Below, piece after piece: positions 34,103-44,533 of a stretch of DNA of 64,000 bases (position 1 is its first letter; every line of letters begins with the position of its first letter). Origin of the DNA: Viridothelium virens. Lineage: Eukaryota; Ascomycota; Dothideomycetes; Trypetheliales; Trypetheliaceae. The translations under genes and the position numbers were made by a program. Where the stretch lies: positions 374,821-438,820 of the forward strand of contig ML991774.1 in NCBI GenBank assembly GCA_010094025.1, written 5' to 3'. The notes under the pieces are model-generated. The model searched no databases. It was not told the DNA's origin and saw only the letters and a list, made by a program, of their open reading frames with translations.

Positions 34103-37100
34103 ATGGAGGACGAGCTAGTCAACCTCTTGGACCAAACCCAATCCTCTATCGATAACACCCGACGACAAGCAGAACTACGCCTTCAGCAACTGCAGCAAAG
34201 CAATGAAGCATACCCTCTCGCACTGTCTTCAATAGCCGCACATGATAGTGTTCCTGTGAGCATTCGCCAAGCCGCACTGCTCAACCTCAAAACCTACGTG
34301 CTTGCAAATTGGTCTTCTCAATTCGAGGAATTCAAAGGCCAGATTATCCTTGGTGATAGCACCAAGAACACACTACGGCAAACGCTCCTTCAACTTGCAA
34401 CTAATGGGAGAGAAGACAGAAAAGTTGAAAGCGCGGCAAGCTTCGTCGTCTCTAAGATCGCTAGCGCTGACTACCCTTCTGAATGGCCCGGTATGTTTGA
34501 GGACGTGTTGACCCTTTCATCCTACTTAACGATTGTATTGTGCTGATCCAAAAATATCAGAATTACTTCCCCATCTTCTGCAAATCATACCCACCGGCTC
34601 CGATGGACAACTCCACGGTGCCATAAAAGTCCTGGGTGATCTCGTCGAAGAATGTTTCAGCGAATCTCAATTTTTTCCCGTGGCAAGGGAGCTTGTCAAA
34701 GTCCTTTATGATGTTGCGGTGGACGAGGGACGAAAACAGGTATCCTCTTCTTCTCCAGGTCTTATTACCTCAGTCGATGCTAACCAAATCCAATTAAAGA
34801 CTCTGAGTGCGCTCGCAACCAAGGTCTTCCTTTTGATGCTTGATACTCTTGAGATCTTAATGGAAGATCATAAGGACGCTATCAAAGCCTTCGCAGATGA
34901 AGCATTGAACTCAACATGGACACCCTTTTTAATGAATGTCTTGAAATCCAGGCTACCCTCACCGCCATCAGAGGAGAATAAGGACATTGAACAAGTCGAG
35001 TCTTACCGTGGTTCAGTTGCATTGAAATTGCAGGCTATGAAGGTTGGACTCCCACTCAGCTCGGAACTTGGACTCTTCATGCTAACATCACCACAGGTTC
35101 TGATGCGTATCCGTTCTCTCTTTCCCTCAATGCTCGCACCGCAAAGCCCGGCAATGTTTTCTGCTGCTTGGGACGAACTTTCTGCTTTGCAGCCCGCATA
35201 TCACGAAATGTACATCGAAAATGAGCGCCAGGGTCGCCTAGAAGATGCCGACGGCCTACCTTATACACTGGATTTCCTTGTCCTTGAGGAGCTGGATTTC
35301 ATGCAAGCATGCTTGAGAGCACCACCGGTCCGCAGAGAGCTCCAGCAACAGCTTCAGGCCCAGCAAGCTGCCAACGGACTGTCCAGTTCCAATTGGATGA
35401 CCGAGGTCATGAGATTTGCGTTTGCGTATGCACAGATCACAACCGAAGAGGAAGGTCTCTGGGAAATCGACGTCAACATCTTTCTTTCTGAAGAGATAAG
35501 CATTACTACAAATTACACTCCACGAACAGCCTGTGGTGACCTGGTCATCAAACTGGGAGAATGGCTTAGCGATGCTACGGTTGACGGATTACTTTCTTAC
35601 ACCAGGACACTGTACTCGACAGAACAAGGCTGGAAGGCAAAAGAGGCTGCTCTGTATATTCTGAATCAATTGCTTGGCGATTTCCAAGATAGGGACCGTG
35701 GAATCAAGGCGGAGGCGGCTCATGGTTTTGTCGACTTCATTCGTTACGCAATTCAGCAATCGGATAGCTTCCTCCGAGCCCGAGGCTACCTGGTAGCTGG
35801 GAACCTTACCAAGACGTCTGGAGATGCCCTCCAGCAGGTATCGGTGTCCTTCATGGAGATGTCCTTGCGGGCAATCTCCGAAGAACAATCGGAGGTCGTC
35901 AAGGTATCTTGCATCAAGGCGCTACAGTCTTACTTGCAAGCTCTCCCACCAGCTGTTACCTTACCAATGCAGGGAACGATAATCAACTCGCTTTCAAACC
36001 ACCTACAAACCCAGGACCTTAATGACCTGATCGAGAGTGAGGACCTCTTAGTTACACTCGAAGAAACGTTGAGAGACGCTATACTCCTGGATACTCGTGT
36101 CTGCTTAGATGGCCCCGCTCTGAGTCTATTGTTCATGATTGCCAACCATGGCGCGACCAATTTCCAGATCACTATGATTGCAAGCGAGACTTTTGAAGAG
36201 ATATCAAGTACGATAGCTGCCTTAGGTACCGATGCCTACACGCGATTGTGTGAGAAGGTACTTCCATCTCTTACTGGGATATTTGACGTTGGGTCTTTGA
36301 CGCAAGAGAATGCTCTTACAAATGTGAGTCTTACCACTTCTTCTATAGAGCGGTTGAGAACTGATCACGACTTTTGCTTTTGCACGCTACAGTTGGCCGC
36401 CGAACTCCTGTCCAAACTTGCAGAACATGGCCGAGAGCCCTTGCCACACGGCTTCGTTGCTGCTGTTATGCCCAAACTGAACTTTCTACTCTTAAACTCG
36501 ACAGACGAAGAACTGCTCCGTTCTGCCACTTCTGCTGTCAAATTCATCCTCATCCATGACTACAGACAGCTATTTGAATGGCGCGACGAGTCCGGAAAGG
36601 GCGGCCTCGAAGTTGTTCTTGTCATCATTGATCGTCTGCTCAATCCCTCCGTAGAAGACAGTGCCGCAGCTGAAGTCGGAGGGCTCGCAGCCGAAGTCGT
36701 CGAGAAGGCAGGCGCCGAGCGATTGGGTCCATTCTTAATGCAGTTGCTCAAGGCTGTGGCAATGCGCTTGGCAAGCGCAAGCCAAGCTCAGTTCATCCAA
36801 AGTCTAATTATCGTCTTTGCTAGACTCAGTTTAGTGAGTGCTCACGAGGTTGTCGATTTCCTGGCGCAGGTACAGGTCGGAAGTGAAAACGGATTGCAGG
36901 TGGTGATGTCGAAATGGCTTGAGAACTCCGTTATGTTTGCAGGATATGATGAGATACGGCAGAAGTAAGTGCCTAAAGTCACTGACAGCTTTTCTTCTAC
37001 CCCCCATATTGTAGCCAAGCGCTAACTAAGTCTCGACACAGCGTTATCGCGCTCTCGAAGCTATACAGTTTGCAAGACCCTCGTTTGTCACAGATTATGG

Positions 37101-37654
37101 TCAAAGGAGACCTGATTATTCCTCAAAGTGACCGCATCGTGACAAGATCGCGTGCTCGTCAGAGTACATGCTCCTCAATCTTCACATCACGATCAATCTC
37201 ACTGAATTTTGCAGATCCTGACCAGTTTACCATCGTCCCTGCGCCTCTCAAAATCATTAAAGTACTTGTCGACGAGCTTCTCTCCGCAAGCGGCGCCCCG
37301 CGCGGCCCTGGTGTTGACCCCACCGCGGATTTCGGACTGGACGACGACGACAGCGACGATGGAGACTGGGAAGACGATCCAGACACATTAGATTTGAGCG
37401 CCGGTGCCACCAAGCAGCGTAAGCCAGCCTTCCTTAGCTCCGAGTTTCATCCGGCATCCGACGATACGCTGACCAACTTGGCAGAACTCATGGCTTACGC
37501 AGATGAGCCCCAAACTCCGGCCAGGCAGCGCGACGATGAGACGCAAGCTTATCTGATCCAATTTTTCCGAGAGGTCGCCGAGAAGCCCGGCTTTGGCGAT
37601 GTCTTCAACGCGCTAAGTCCCGAGGAGCAGGAGAAATTGAGATCGATGAGTTGA
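34103..37654 (+). CDS. KAP114: Importin beta-family karyopherin Kap114 (importin-9)
   Basis: Kap114/importin-9 carries histones H2A-H2B, TBP and other cargo into the nucleus and binds Ran-GTP. I infer seven exons: 34103-34490, 34561-34739, 34800-35042, 35097-36323, 36393-36964, 37042-37163 and 37215-37654, giving 1056 residues. Importin N-terminal HEAT region: RRQAELRLQQLQQSNEAYPL, PVSIRQAALLNLKTYV, SEWPELLPHLLQIIP. Kap114 hallmarks: EDADGLPYTLDFLVLEELDF, CLRAPPVRRELQ, and the late acidic loop FGLDDDDSDDGDWEDDPDTL. Four of the six introns (34740-34799, 35043-35096, 36324-36392, 37164-37214) have lengths divisible by three and no in-frame stop, so they read as coding. I removed them because each has GT...AG ends and a branch-like word, and its removal restores the family sequence (ALKLQAMKVLMRIRSLFP; ALTNLAAELLSKL; ARQNPDQFTIVP). 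The 34740-34799 call is the least certain. Confidence 0.9.
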
Positions 37655-38665
37655 TCAATTGACACACTTTTTCTTTCGTTGATGGGTGGTCTCTTCCTTA
37701 ATAGGCGAGGTTCTAGCTGTGAAGTATTCTAAAGAAAGCGCAGCATTGCATTGGGAAGGAGTAAGCGGGAAATGACAGTGGCGAGGACTGCTGGAGGATC
37801 GAATTAGGGATTGCGGGAGTGTAGATGTATTAGACCTTTGACCTAGATATTTGTGCGGACTCCCACATAGCACTTATTGCAATCGAGCTTGACCTAATGA
37901 GGGACGTTTTTAAGCTGCCTAATTACTAAATGTGCTACGTATCTGTAGGCTCGCTGCAAGACTCAGGCACAAGTAGCCGATATTTTTGGCCTCATCAAGC
38001 AGATCTGGGTTATCGCTTGAGCTACGTCTGGTTTATGAGAGACATGCTCGTAATATTCGGTTTCGAAGTAATCGACCTCTCATTCAACATCCGGGCTCCT
38101 CAAGGGACCAGTAGGAATATGGTGTAGAGAATATATACCATTCAATGAAAGCTGACTAATCCAACTGGGAACGGTTCAAGTGGGAAGACGCCCGTCTTCG
38201 TTCTCTGGTGTTTCCTCGGCTAACCTGAAATGTGCCCGACCGAACTCGGTAATGGTTGACCCACTCGCGTCGGTAACGCGCGATGCTGGGCAGCCCTAAG
38301 CATTCGGCTACGCTTCAGGCAAGCAATTGTGCAGAGTCGCCGGAAATATCGAGTGGCTGGTTCGGACAACACGCTTTGGGCTGGAAATTGCTAGAGAATT
38401 TAGGGCGTCAACCTTTTTTTACCTCGTCGACATTGGTGTTGACAGCCCCTTTTTTTTTCTTTTCTTCTCATCTGCCACGTATGTCTCACAATGTGTTCTG
38501 CATTACTGTCACTTTAGGCTCTAAAAATATGGCATTCTTAGGAGATTTGTTTTACGAGATTATTATAATTCATGCGATCGAAAAATCTAGCTCTAGCTTT
38601 CGTAGGCCGATGTGTTGATAGAGTCGAGATCCGGCCTTCTCAATGGTAATGGCACTCATCGCTAT
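37655..38665. other. Convergent 3' region of KAP114 and dehydrogenase
   Basis: This 1.0-kb stretch contains T tracts (38409, 38452) and no supported gene. Open frames at 37930 and 38283 are featureless. Confidence 0.55.
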
Positions 38666-39810
38666 CTAATCTATCTGGATACAGACCTTGCCAAAGTGGC
38701 CCTGCTCAAATTGGTACTTGTACGCTTCCTTAATGTCCTCAAGTTTGAAGACCTTAGAATCGACGACTGGATGGAGATCAGCGGCTTCAACTGCTCGATT
38801 CATCTCCTCAAATTGCATTCGACTGCCAACAAGTACACCACGCGCCGTTGCTATATTTGTTAAGCAATCAAGGAAGGTGGGCTGGTCCTTCGTTTGGCCA
38901 GCGACAAAGCCGATGATGCTGATGACACCGTCGATCTGCCCTTACTTAACAGATTGTTCGAGAAGCTTGGATGCATCATACCTTGATCGCCTTCAAAGAT
39001 TGCTTCATGGTGACGGGCCCGGCGACCTCTACAACATGATTCACGCCCAAGCCGCCGGGCGTAAGCTTCTTCGCTGTCTCACCCCAGTTCTGGTCCTCCT
39101 TGTAATTAAGAACGTGGTCAGCTCCGAGTTTTTTGAGTCTATCGGCCTTTTCTTGCGAGGATGTGGTAGAGATGACCTTGCATCCCGCGGCTTTTGCGAA
39201 CTGAAGTGCAAAAACACTGACACCACCGGTTCCCTGAGTTAAGACCCAGTCACCTGGCTTGATAGCAGCACTGGAGAGGCCGTACAGGGCATTCCAAGCG
39301 GTAAGTCCCGCGCATGTGAGCGTAGCGCCTTCGAGGAAGTTGAGATTGCTGGGCATATGAACGAGACCTTGCTCATCGTAAGCTCCATACTGCCTCAGCG
39401 TGCCATCCACAGTTCCGCCGACGCCCGTGGCACCGGTTTCAGGAGTGAGCGAGCCAGCAAGATGGCCTTGGTTGAAGAGAGTAAGGACCTTGTCTCCGGG
39501 CTTGAAGCGCGTTACGGCTTGCCCGACGGCCTCGACGACGCCAGCGCCATCACTCGCGGGTACGACATTCTCGCGTTGAGGGAAAGGATATTTTCCCAAC
39601 ACAATGATGAGATCACGGAAGTTGAGTGAGGCACCATGGACTGATTGTAATCAGCACTCTGCTCGTATGCGGGCAACGGCCGGACCTACTTCGGACGAGA
39701 ACTTGATTATCTTGGAGCTTGCTTGGCACCGGTCCCTCGCTGAATTTCAATCCCTCGTCAAAACTCCCAGTCTTCACCACGTTCCATTGCTTCATTGTCT
39801 GAGGAGCCAT
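38666..39810 (-). CDS. MDR-family NAD(P)-dependent alcohol dehydrogenase/quinone reductase
   Basis: Exons 39690-39810, 38982-39640 and 38666-38935 give 349 residues; introns are GTAGGT...AATCAG (49 nt) and GTATGA...GGGCAG (46 nt). The N-terminal GroES-like domain reads VLVRIHGASLNFRDLIIVLG across the first junction, then VVPASDGAGVVEAVG. The cofactor domain has the fingerprint LTQGTGGVSVFALQFAKAAG (G-x-G-G-V-S) and LGADHVLNYKEDQNWGE. The structural-zinc cysteine cluster is absent, and the NFRD motif is typical of the zinc-lacking MDR reductases common in fungi. The substrate is unknown (quinone, enone or alcohol). The gene diverges from RAD18 over about 1 kb. The protein ends in a regular family tail, so it looks complete. 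Confidence 0.88.
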
Positions 39811-40831
39811 AGTGCTTATCAGCTTTGTATCTTAACTCTGTGTCTTGGAGAATTTGATTGATAGTCAGCTAAAAGCGAGCGAGTCGATTGAAAAATTTGA
39901 AAGTGAAGGGACTGCTTCATGATGATCTTATAGTGTACATAGCGTATCCATGACGTTAAGGGGAGCTTTCTCGGGCAATATTCTCGGTTCTAGCCGTTTA
40001 CTAATACTCCGTACATGGTACACTATATGTCCGGCGGGGGCAAAGGCGTCCGAATTCGACTCAGGCCTGCTAAACAATAGTGTGTCTCTCTTATCTCATG
40101 TATGTTGGTGTTTATTCGTGACTCCTTTTGCTATTTGCTCTACGAATATTGTGAAGTCTCTAATATTGGTACTCATTTATACGCAGAATTTGCTTTCAAT
40201 CTACTTCTCCCTCGCAGGAGGGTTTTATTGTTGTTTGCGTGCTCTGTCTTAAATTTGGACGCTTTCTCTTCTGCCGAACAGACTGTGAAGAAGGGAAGCT
40301 CCGGAGATTTCTCGGCTTTCTTGCTTGGAAGATCTTGCTTGGACGGTCGCTGTCATCGTAGCTTGACAGATCAGGAAACGTTGACATATATAACTTAACC
40401 CTAGCTCGAGTCAAATGTCTGTTCATACGGAGCAATGACTTCTCATCCAGATGTTTAGTGAGCATCGCTCCATGCAAGAGAATGTAAGTCCTGTCTTCAG
40501 TAATTTCCGTGGATTGCAACTGCGGAGAATACTTAGTTATGGGAAGAGCGTACAACCCATTCGACGGACGGATCCTCCATCGGTGTTAGTGACGTACTCG
40601 CCTACATGTCTGCTGAAATTTGCGACTCATCTGAAATCTGTTATTTGTTGTCGCTTGGCTTGAAGGCGGAGTGACAATGAAATTCTGGTCACATGTAACG
40701 ATAGTATTGAGGAGTTGGCCGAAGATGGAAGTTTAATGAGAACCTGTGAGATCGCGGAAGCACGCGTTGCGACAGCGCGTCTCCGCATTTGTAGCTGCCA
40801 AAATTACTCCTGTACCCAACAACAATATCCA
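39811..40831. other. Divergent spacer dehydrogenase/RAD18
   Basis: This 1.02-kb AT-rich stretch has no supported gene. It contains the 9-mer ACTCCGTAC at 40006-40014. The frame continuing upstream of RAD18 to 40715 is taken as leader, because the conserved Rad18 start is at 40832. Confidence 0.55.
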
Positions 40832-42371
40832 ATGGAAAAGTATGATGTCTCGGACCCCTCAGACTGGCTGGAAACTCACTTGACCGAATTCGCCCCTTTC
40901 GATGCCGCCCTTCGTTGCGAGGTCTGTAAAGATTATTACAATACACCCATGATTACAAGCTGCACACACACCTTCTGCTCTCTTTGTATACGCCGCACAT
41001 TGGCAGCAGACGGCAAATGTCCGATCTGTCGAAGCAATGATCAAGCAAGTAAACTACGGCGAAATGGTGCCATGGAGGAGCTAGTCGAGATGTTCAAAGT
41101 CGCTCGACCGGTGGCGTTGAGGCTTGCACAGAAAGAAAAAATAAGTCCGGATAGAAGTACGGCCAGACCAAGATCAAAGTCTAAGCGGAAAGCCGCAGAT
41201 GCAGATTTGGAGGAGGAAGCTCAAAGATCAAGCCAGAAAAGGAAGACGCGAGGTCAAAGTCGCAGAGACGCACCAACCGAGTCACCAGAGGTCATGGTTA
41301 TCGACAATGAGGAGGATGGAGACTATCAGCCCGATGATGATCTTGTACCCTGTCCAATCTGCCACAAGAGGATGAAGCAGGAGGCTGTCTTTTCACATCT
41401 GGATCACTGTGAGGAGGAACAAGAGCAAGATAGAAGAAGAGCTCGCACACGGTCAGCACGTTATCCTTTTCTTGTCTTGAATTATACACGTGCTAATTTT
41501 TTACAGGACACCAAACTCTGCCAAGCCAACTCTAGGGAGCTCCAAGTCGCAGTTGTCATCAAAGCCTCCAGAACGGATCGCCGAGCTGAGCTATGGCCTT
41601 CTCACAGAAAAAGCGCTGAGAAAGAAGCTTTCAGATCTTGGTATCCCTTCCTGGGGCTCGAGAACACTTCTCATAAAACGGCACACAGAATGGGTTAACC
41701 TTTGGAATGCGAACGCAGATTCCCTCAATCCACGGTCAAAAAGAGACCTCCTAAATCAATTAGACGTATGGGAACGAACCCAAGGTGGACATGCGCTGAA
41801 CTCTGCTGCAGCGCCAAATCACGCGGATGCAGTCATGAGCAAGGAGTTTGATGGGGTCGGCTGGGCACAAAGTAATAAAAGCGACTTCGACAAGTTAATA
41901 GCAGAAGCGCGTAGGAAAGCAAAGAAGCTTGGGGAAGGACAACAAGAGAGCGAGGCTATGATGAAAGAGGAGGATGAGGGTTCGAGTAAAGCTCGTACGG
42001 ATGAAAGGTCTACAAACGTCAAGACGACGAACGAGTCATCAACGCCTGTAACAGCTGCACCACCACCTCCGTATCTTAAACATAGCGACTCCCTTGAACG
42101 TGCGAAAGAGAAGATACACGGCTCTCGACGTTTGAGCGATGCGAGCTCCACGTCTCTGGCTCCTGAAGCTACAAGGCCTCACACAGAGATTCGCGACTCT
42201 GTGGCCGAAAATGGAGCGGAAGGATTAAGCGCAGAAGAGCTCTTTCGAGCTGAGGAAAGACGGGCTTCAATATCGTCGTTTTCTCCGACACATACTAAAG
42301 GAGCTGAAAGGGTTCCTATGCTCAAAGTACCGGAGCACCCTGTTAGAGATGTCGATGGTGGGAAGAGCTAG
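40832..42371 (+). CDS. RAD18: Postreplication-repair E3 ubiquitin ligase Rad18
   Basis: Rad18 with Rad6 mono-ubiquitinates PCNA at stalled forks and so recruits translesion polymerases. The exons are 40832-41451 and 41507-42371 (intron GTCAGC...TTACAG, 55 nt), giving 494 residues. A RING finger starts at residue 29: CEVCKDYYNTPMITSCTHTF, then C-S-L-C and CPIC. A Rad18-type UBZ finger, CPICHKRMKQEAVFSHLDHC, spans about 174-193. A SAP DNA-binding motif, SYGLLTEKALRKKLSDLGI, lies just after the junction at about residue 232, followed by the Rad6-binding-like WVNLWNANADSLNPRSKRDL. The C-terminal half is Lys/Glu/Ser-rich and low in complexity. The start MEKYDVSDPSDWLETHL matches the family. It is convergent with the CHMP7-like gene (133 bp). 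Confidence 0.95.
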
Positions 42372-42504
42372 GATATCGAGTACTAATACGTTGATGTATC
42401 ATGATGGGAAGCCATCTTGGATTGTGTATAACCAAACTCCGCCCGCAGGCGAAAGACCGCCTAAACTGTATCTAATATTGGGCCTATCCTACCATGTCAT
42501 GCCG

Positions 42505-44185
42505 TTATTCCGCTGGTATTGCTGGATTTGACTGCGACTCATTCGTTGCTGCCTGCTCCTCATCCACAGACATGCCTTCGACCCGCTCTGTAGCTTGTCT
42601 CACCGGCATCTCCTCTTTCCCTCCACTCTTTCTTTCCAATGCCTCACTTGTCATGCCACCATTCTCTCCCTCCTCCCTACTCGCCACCACCCTCTCCCCC
42701 TCTCCTTGCTCCAACACCGCCAGTCTCCTCCTCGTCTCCTCCGCCTCCCTCTCCTCCCTCTCCTCCCTCACCCTCTTCTCCTTCTCCCTCACCTCCCTCT
42801 CCAACTCCTCAGACTCCTCCTCCACCTCCCCTTCCTCCACGCTCTCCGCCCCAACCTCACCCAACACCGCGCTCACCTCCTCCACCCTCCCCATCTCTTC
42901 TCTCAAACCCTCCGTCACCCTCTCCACCCCCTCCACCCCACCCACCCGCTCATTCAACCCGCGCAACACCTCCGCCGACTCCCGCATCGCCGCCACCACC
43001 GCCACGTTCCCCGCCGCCGTCTCTATCTGCGCAAGCGCCGCCTCCAGCTGCGCCAGCGTGTCGCCCCGCTGCACGAGCGTCGTCTCGGCGAGCTTTTTCT
43101 GGCGGAGCGCCGTGCGGGCTACCGACTTCGCGGATGTGGATAGCGAGGAGGAGGAGGAGGAGACGGCGGAGCGGGCTTCGGTGTCGAGGGTTGCGATGCG
43201 CGTGGTGAGGAGGGGGAGTTGGGTGCGGAGAGAGGCGATTAGGGTGGTGAGGCGGGCCATTGTGGTGTCTTCTTCGGTGATTGGGGCTGGGGGGGTGGGA
43301 GAGGAGGTTGGGGCGAATTTTATGGTACCGCTGGAGGGCGAGTAGGACAGGGAGGGCCGGTCTCGAGAGAGGTAGGTGAGGAGGAGGGAGATGTCGGTTG
43401 GGGAGAGGGGGGTTGAGGGGTTGAGGGCGTCCGAGAAGGCGGAGGTGAAGGTGGAGAGGGAATAGATGTTGGAGGTGCTGCTAGTGGCGAGGGATGATTG
43501 TTTCTTTAATATGGCGTCGGCTGCGCTCTTTGAGAAGTTAGTCACAATGTCGACGACGTCCAGATGATTGGCTTTGGGCTTACCTCGACATTTGCGACTA
43601 GGACAAACTGCCCTACAGCTAGTCTATCTTGTGTTGAGACTCCTCCAACCATTCCAAGCTGCCGAAGCATCCAAGTAATGACTTGCTGCGGCGTGATTGT
43701 CCAATTTCTGCTGTATATGCTTGTATTCGATGACAGGAAGTCTTTCAAAGGTATCATTTCCTTCTTTTCCACGGCATCATGCTGTCGAGATGTGAGTTGC
43801 GGCCAATTGTAAATCTTCTGAGCTGTCTAGCTAACGCACTCACGATGACGCTTCCCAACGCAAGAGGTCGCCCCCATTGTTTAGAATCAAGAGCTTGGAC
43901 GAGCTCGTCGCCAGTTCGTATCGTCAACAGATCCCTTGACCCACCCTGACTTGGTATTAGTCCAGCTCGTGCAGCGTCTGCCAGGGCCTTGCGCCACGCT
44001 GAGATGTTCGCGTTGTATCCGTCAGGGTTGGTGTTTGCCTGAAGACGAAAGTCTGAGTACAGGGAAGCAAGGCGTCCGGTGCTATTAATAGCTGGTTAGC
44101 GAAGGATACTGATGACTGTGACAGCCCACTCTGACCTTTGAAACGCCTTCTCATGGTCGAGTATGAACTGGAGGAGCTCTGTCAT
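42505..44185 (-). CDS. CHMP7: CHMP7-like ESCRT-III (Snf7-family) protein
   Basis: CHMP7-type proteins link ESCRT-III to the nuclear envelope/ER and take part in membrane sealing and nuclear-pore surveillance. The exons are 44136-44185, 43844-44081, 43584-43781 and 42505-43527, giving 502 residues. The N-terminal winged-helix half reads MTELLQFILDHEKAFQRSTG, ANISAWRKALADAARAGLIP, FLSSNTSIYSRNWTITPQQV and AVGQFVLVANVESAADAIL (across the last junction). The Snf7-like half has ARTALRQKKLAETTLVQRGD and LAQLEAALAQIETAAGNVAV. The C-terminal 130 residues are dominated by Glu, Arg, Val and Gly because they lie in the C-rich half of skew island 4. The last intron (43528-43583) ends CTCAAAG. Confidence 0.87.
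42540..43480. other. Strand-skew island 4 (C-rich then G-rich)
   Basis: This is the sharpest island. On the plus strand there are 72 C and 4 G in 42721-42840, then 65 G and 11 C in 43201-43320, switching near 43075. It lies within the last exon of the minus-strand CHMP7-like gene. Confidence 0.85.
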
Positions 44186-44533
44186 GCTGGATTGTGGGTG
44201 AGAACAGGAGCAAAGTCAAGAAAGTATGCATTAGATGTTGGAGGGGAGATGTTGACTGCCCCACGCGATCAGGCGCGTCAAGTGTGAGGGGTGGCGTCAC
44301 AAATTCACGGAAAATCCGCACGCCCCAGTAAGAATGACGATAAAAACGATCTGATATTTGAAAACGATATATCTAGTAAGGTATACAGCAGATCCAGATA
44401 TCTAAGCCGTACTCCAAAAATGCATCTTGCCCTGAGGAGTCAGGGACCGTAAACGCCTCGCTACCTTGCTAAAATGTACAGAAAGCCTCGTTCGCGAGTC
44501 CTCCCCTGAAAAGTACTGACCTCGTACTAGATC
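44186..44533. other. Intergenic: CHMP7-like promoter and TRS85 3' region
   Basis: A 348-bp stretch with nothing recognisable beyond an AT-rich middle (44337-44400). Confidence 0.5.

Noticed and set aside
42595-43208. Two Pro/Ser/His/Leu-rich plus-strand frames
   Set aside because: Antisense shadows of the CHMP7-like gene caused by the extreme C richness of skew island 4.
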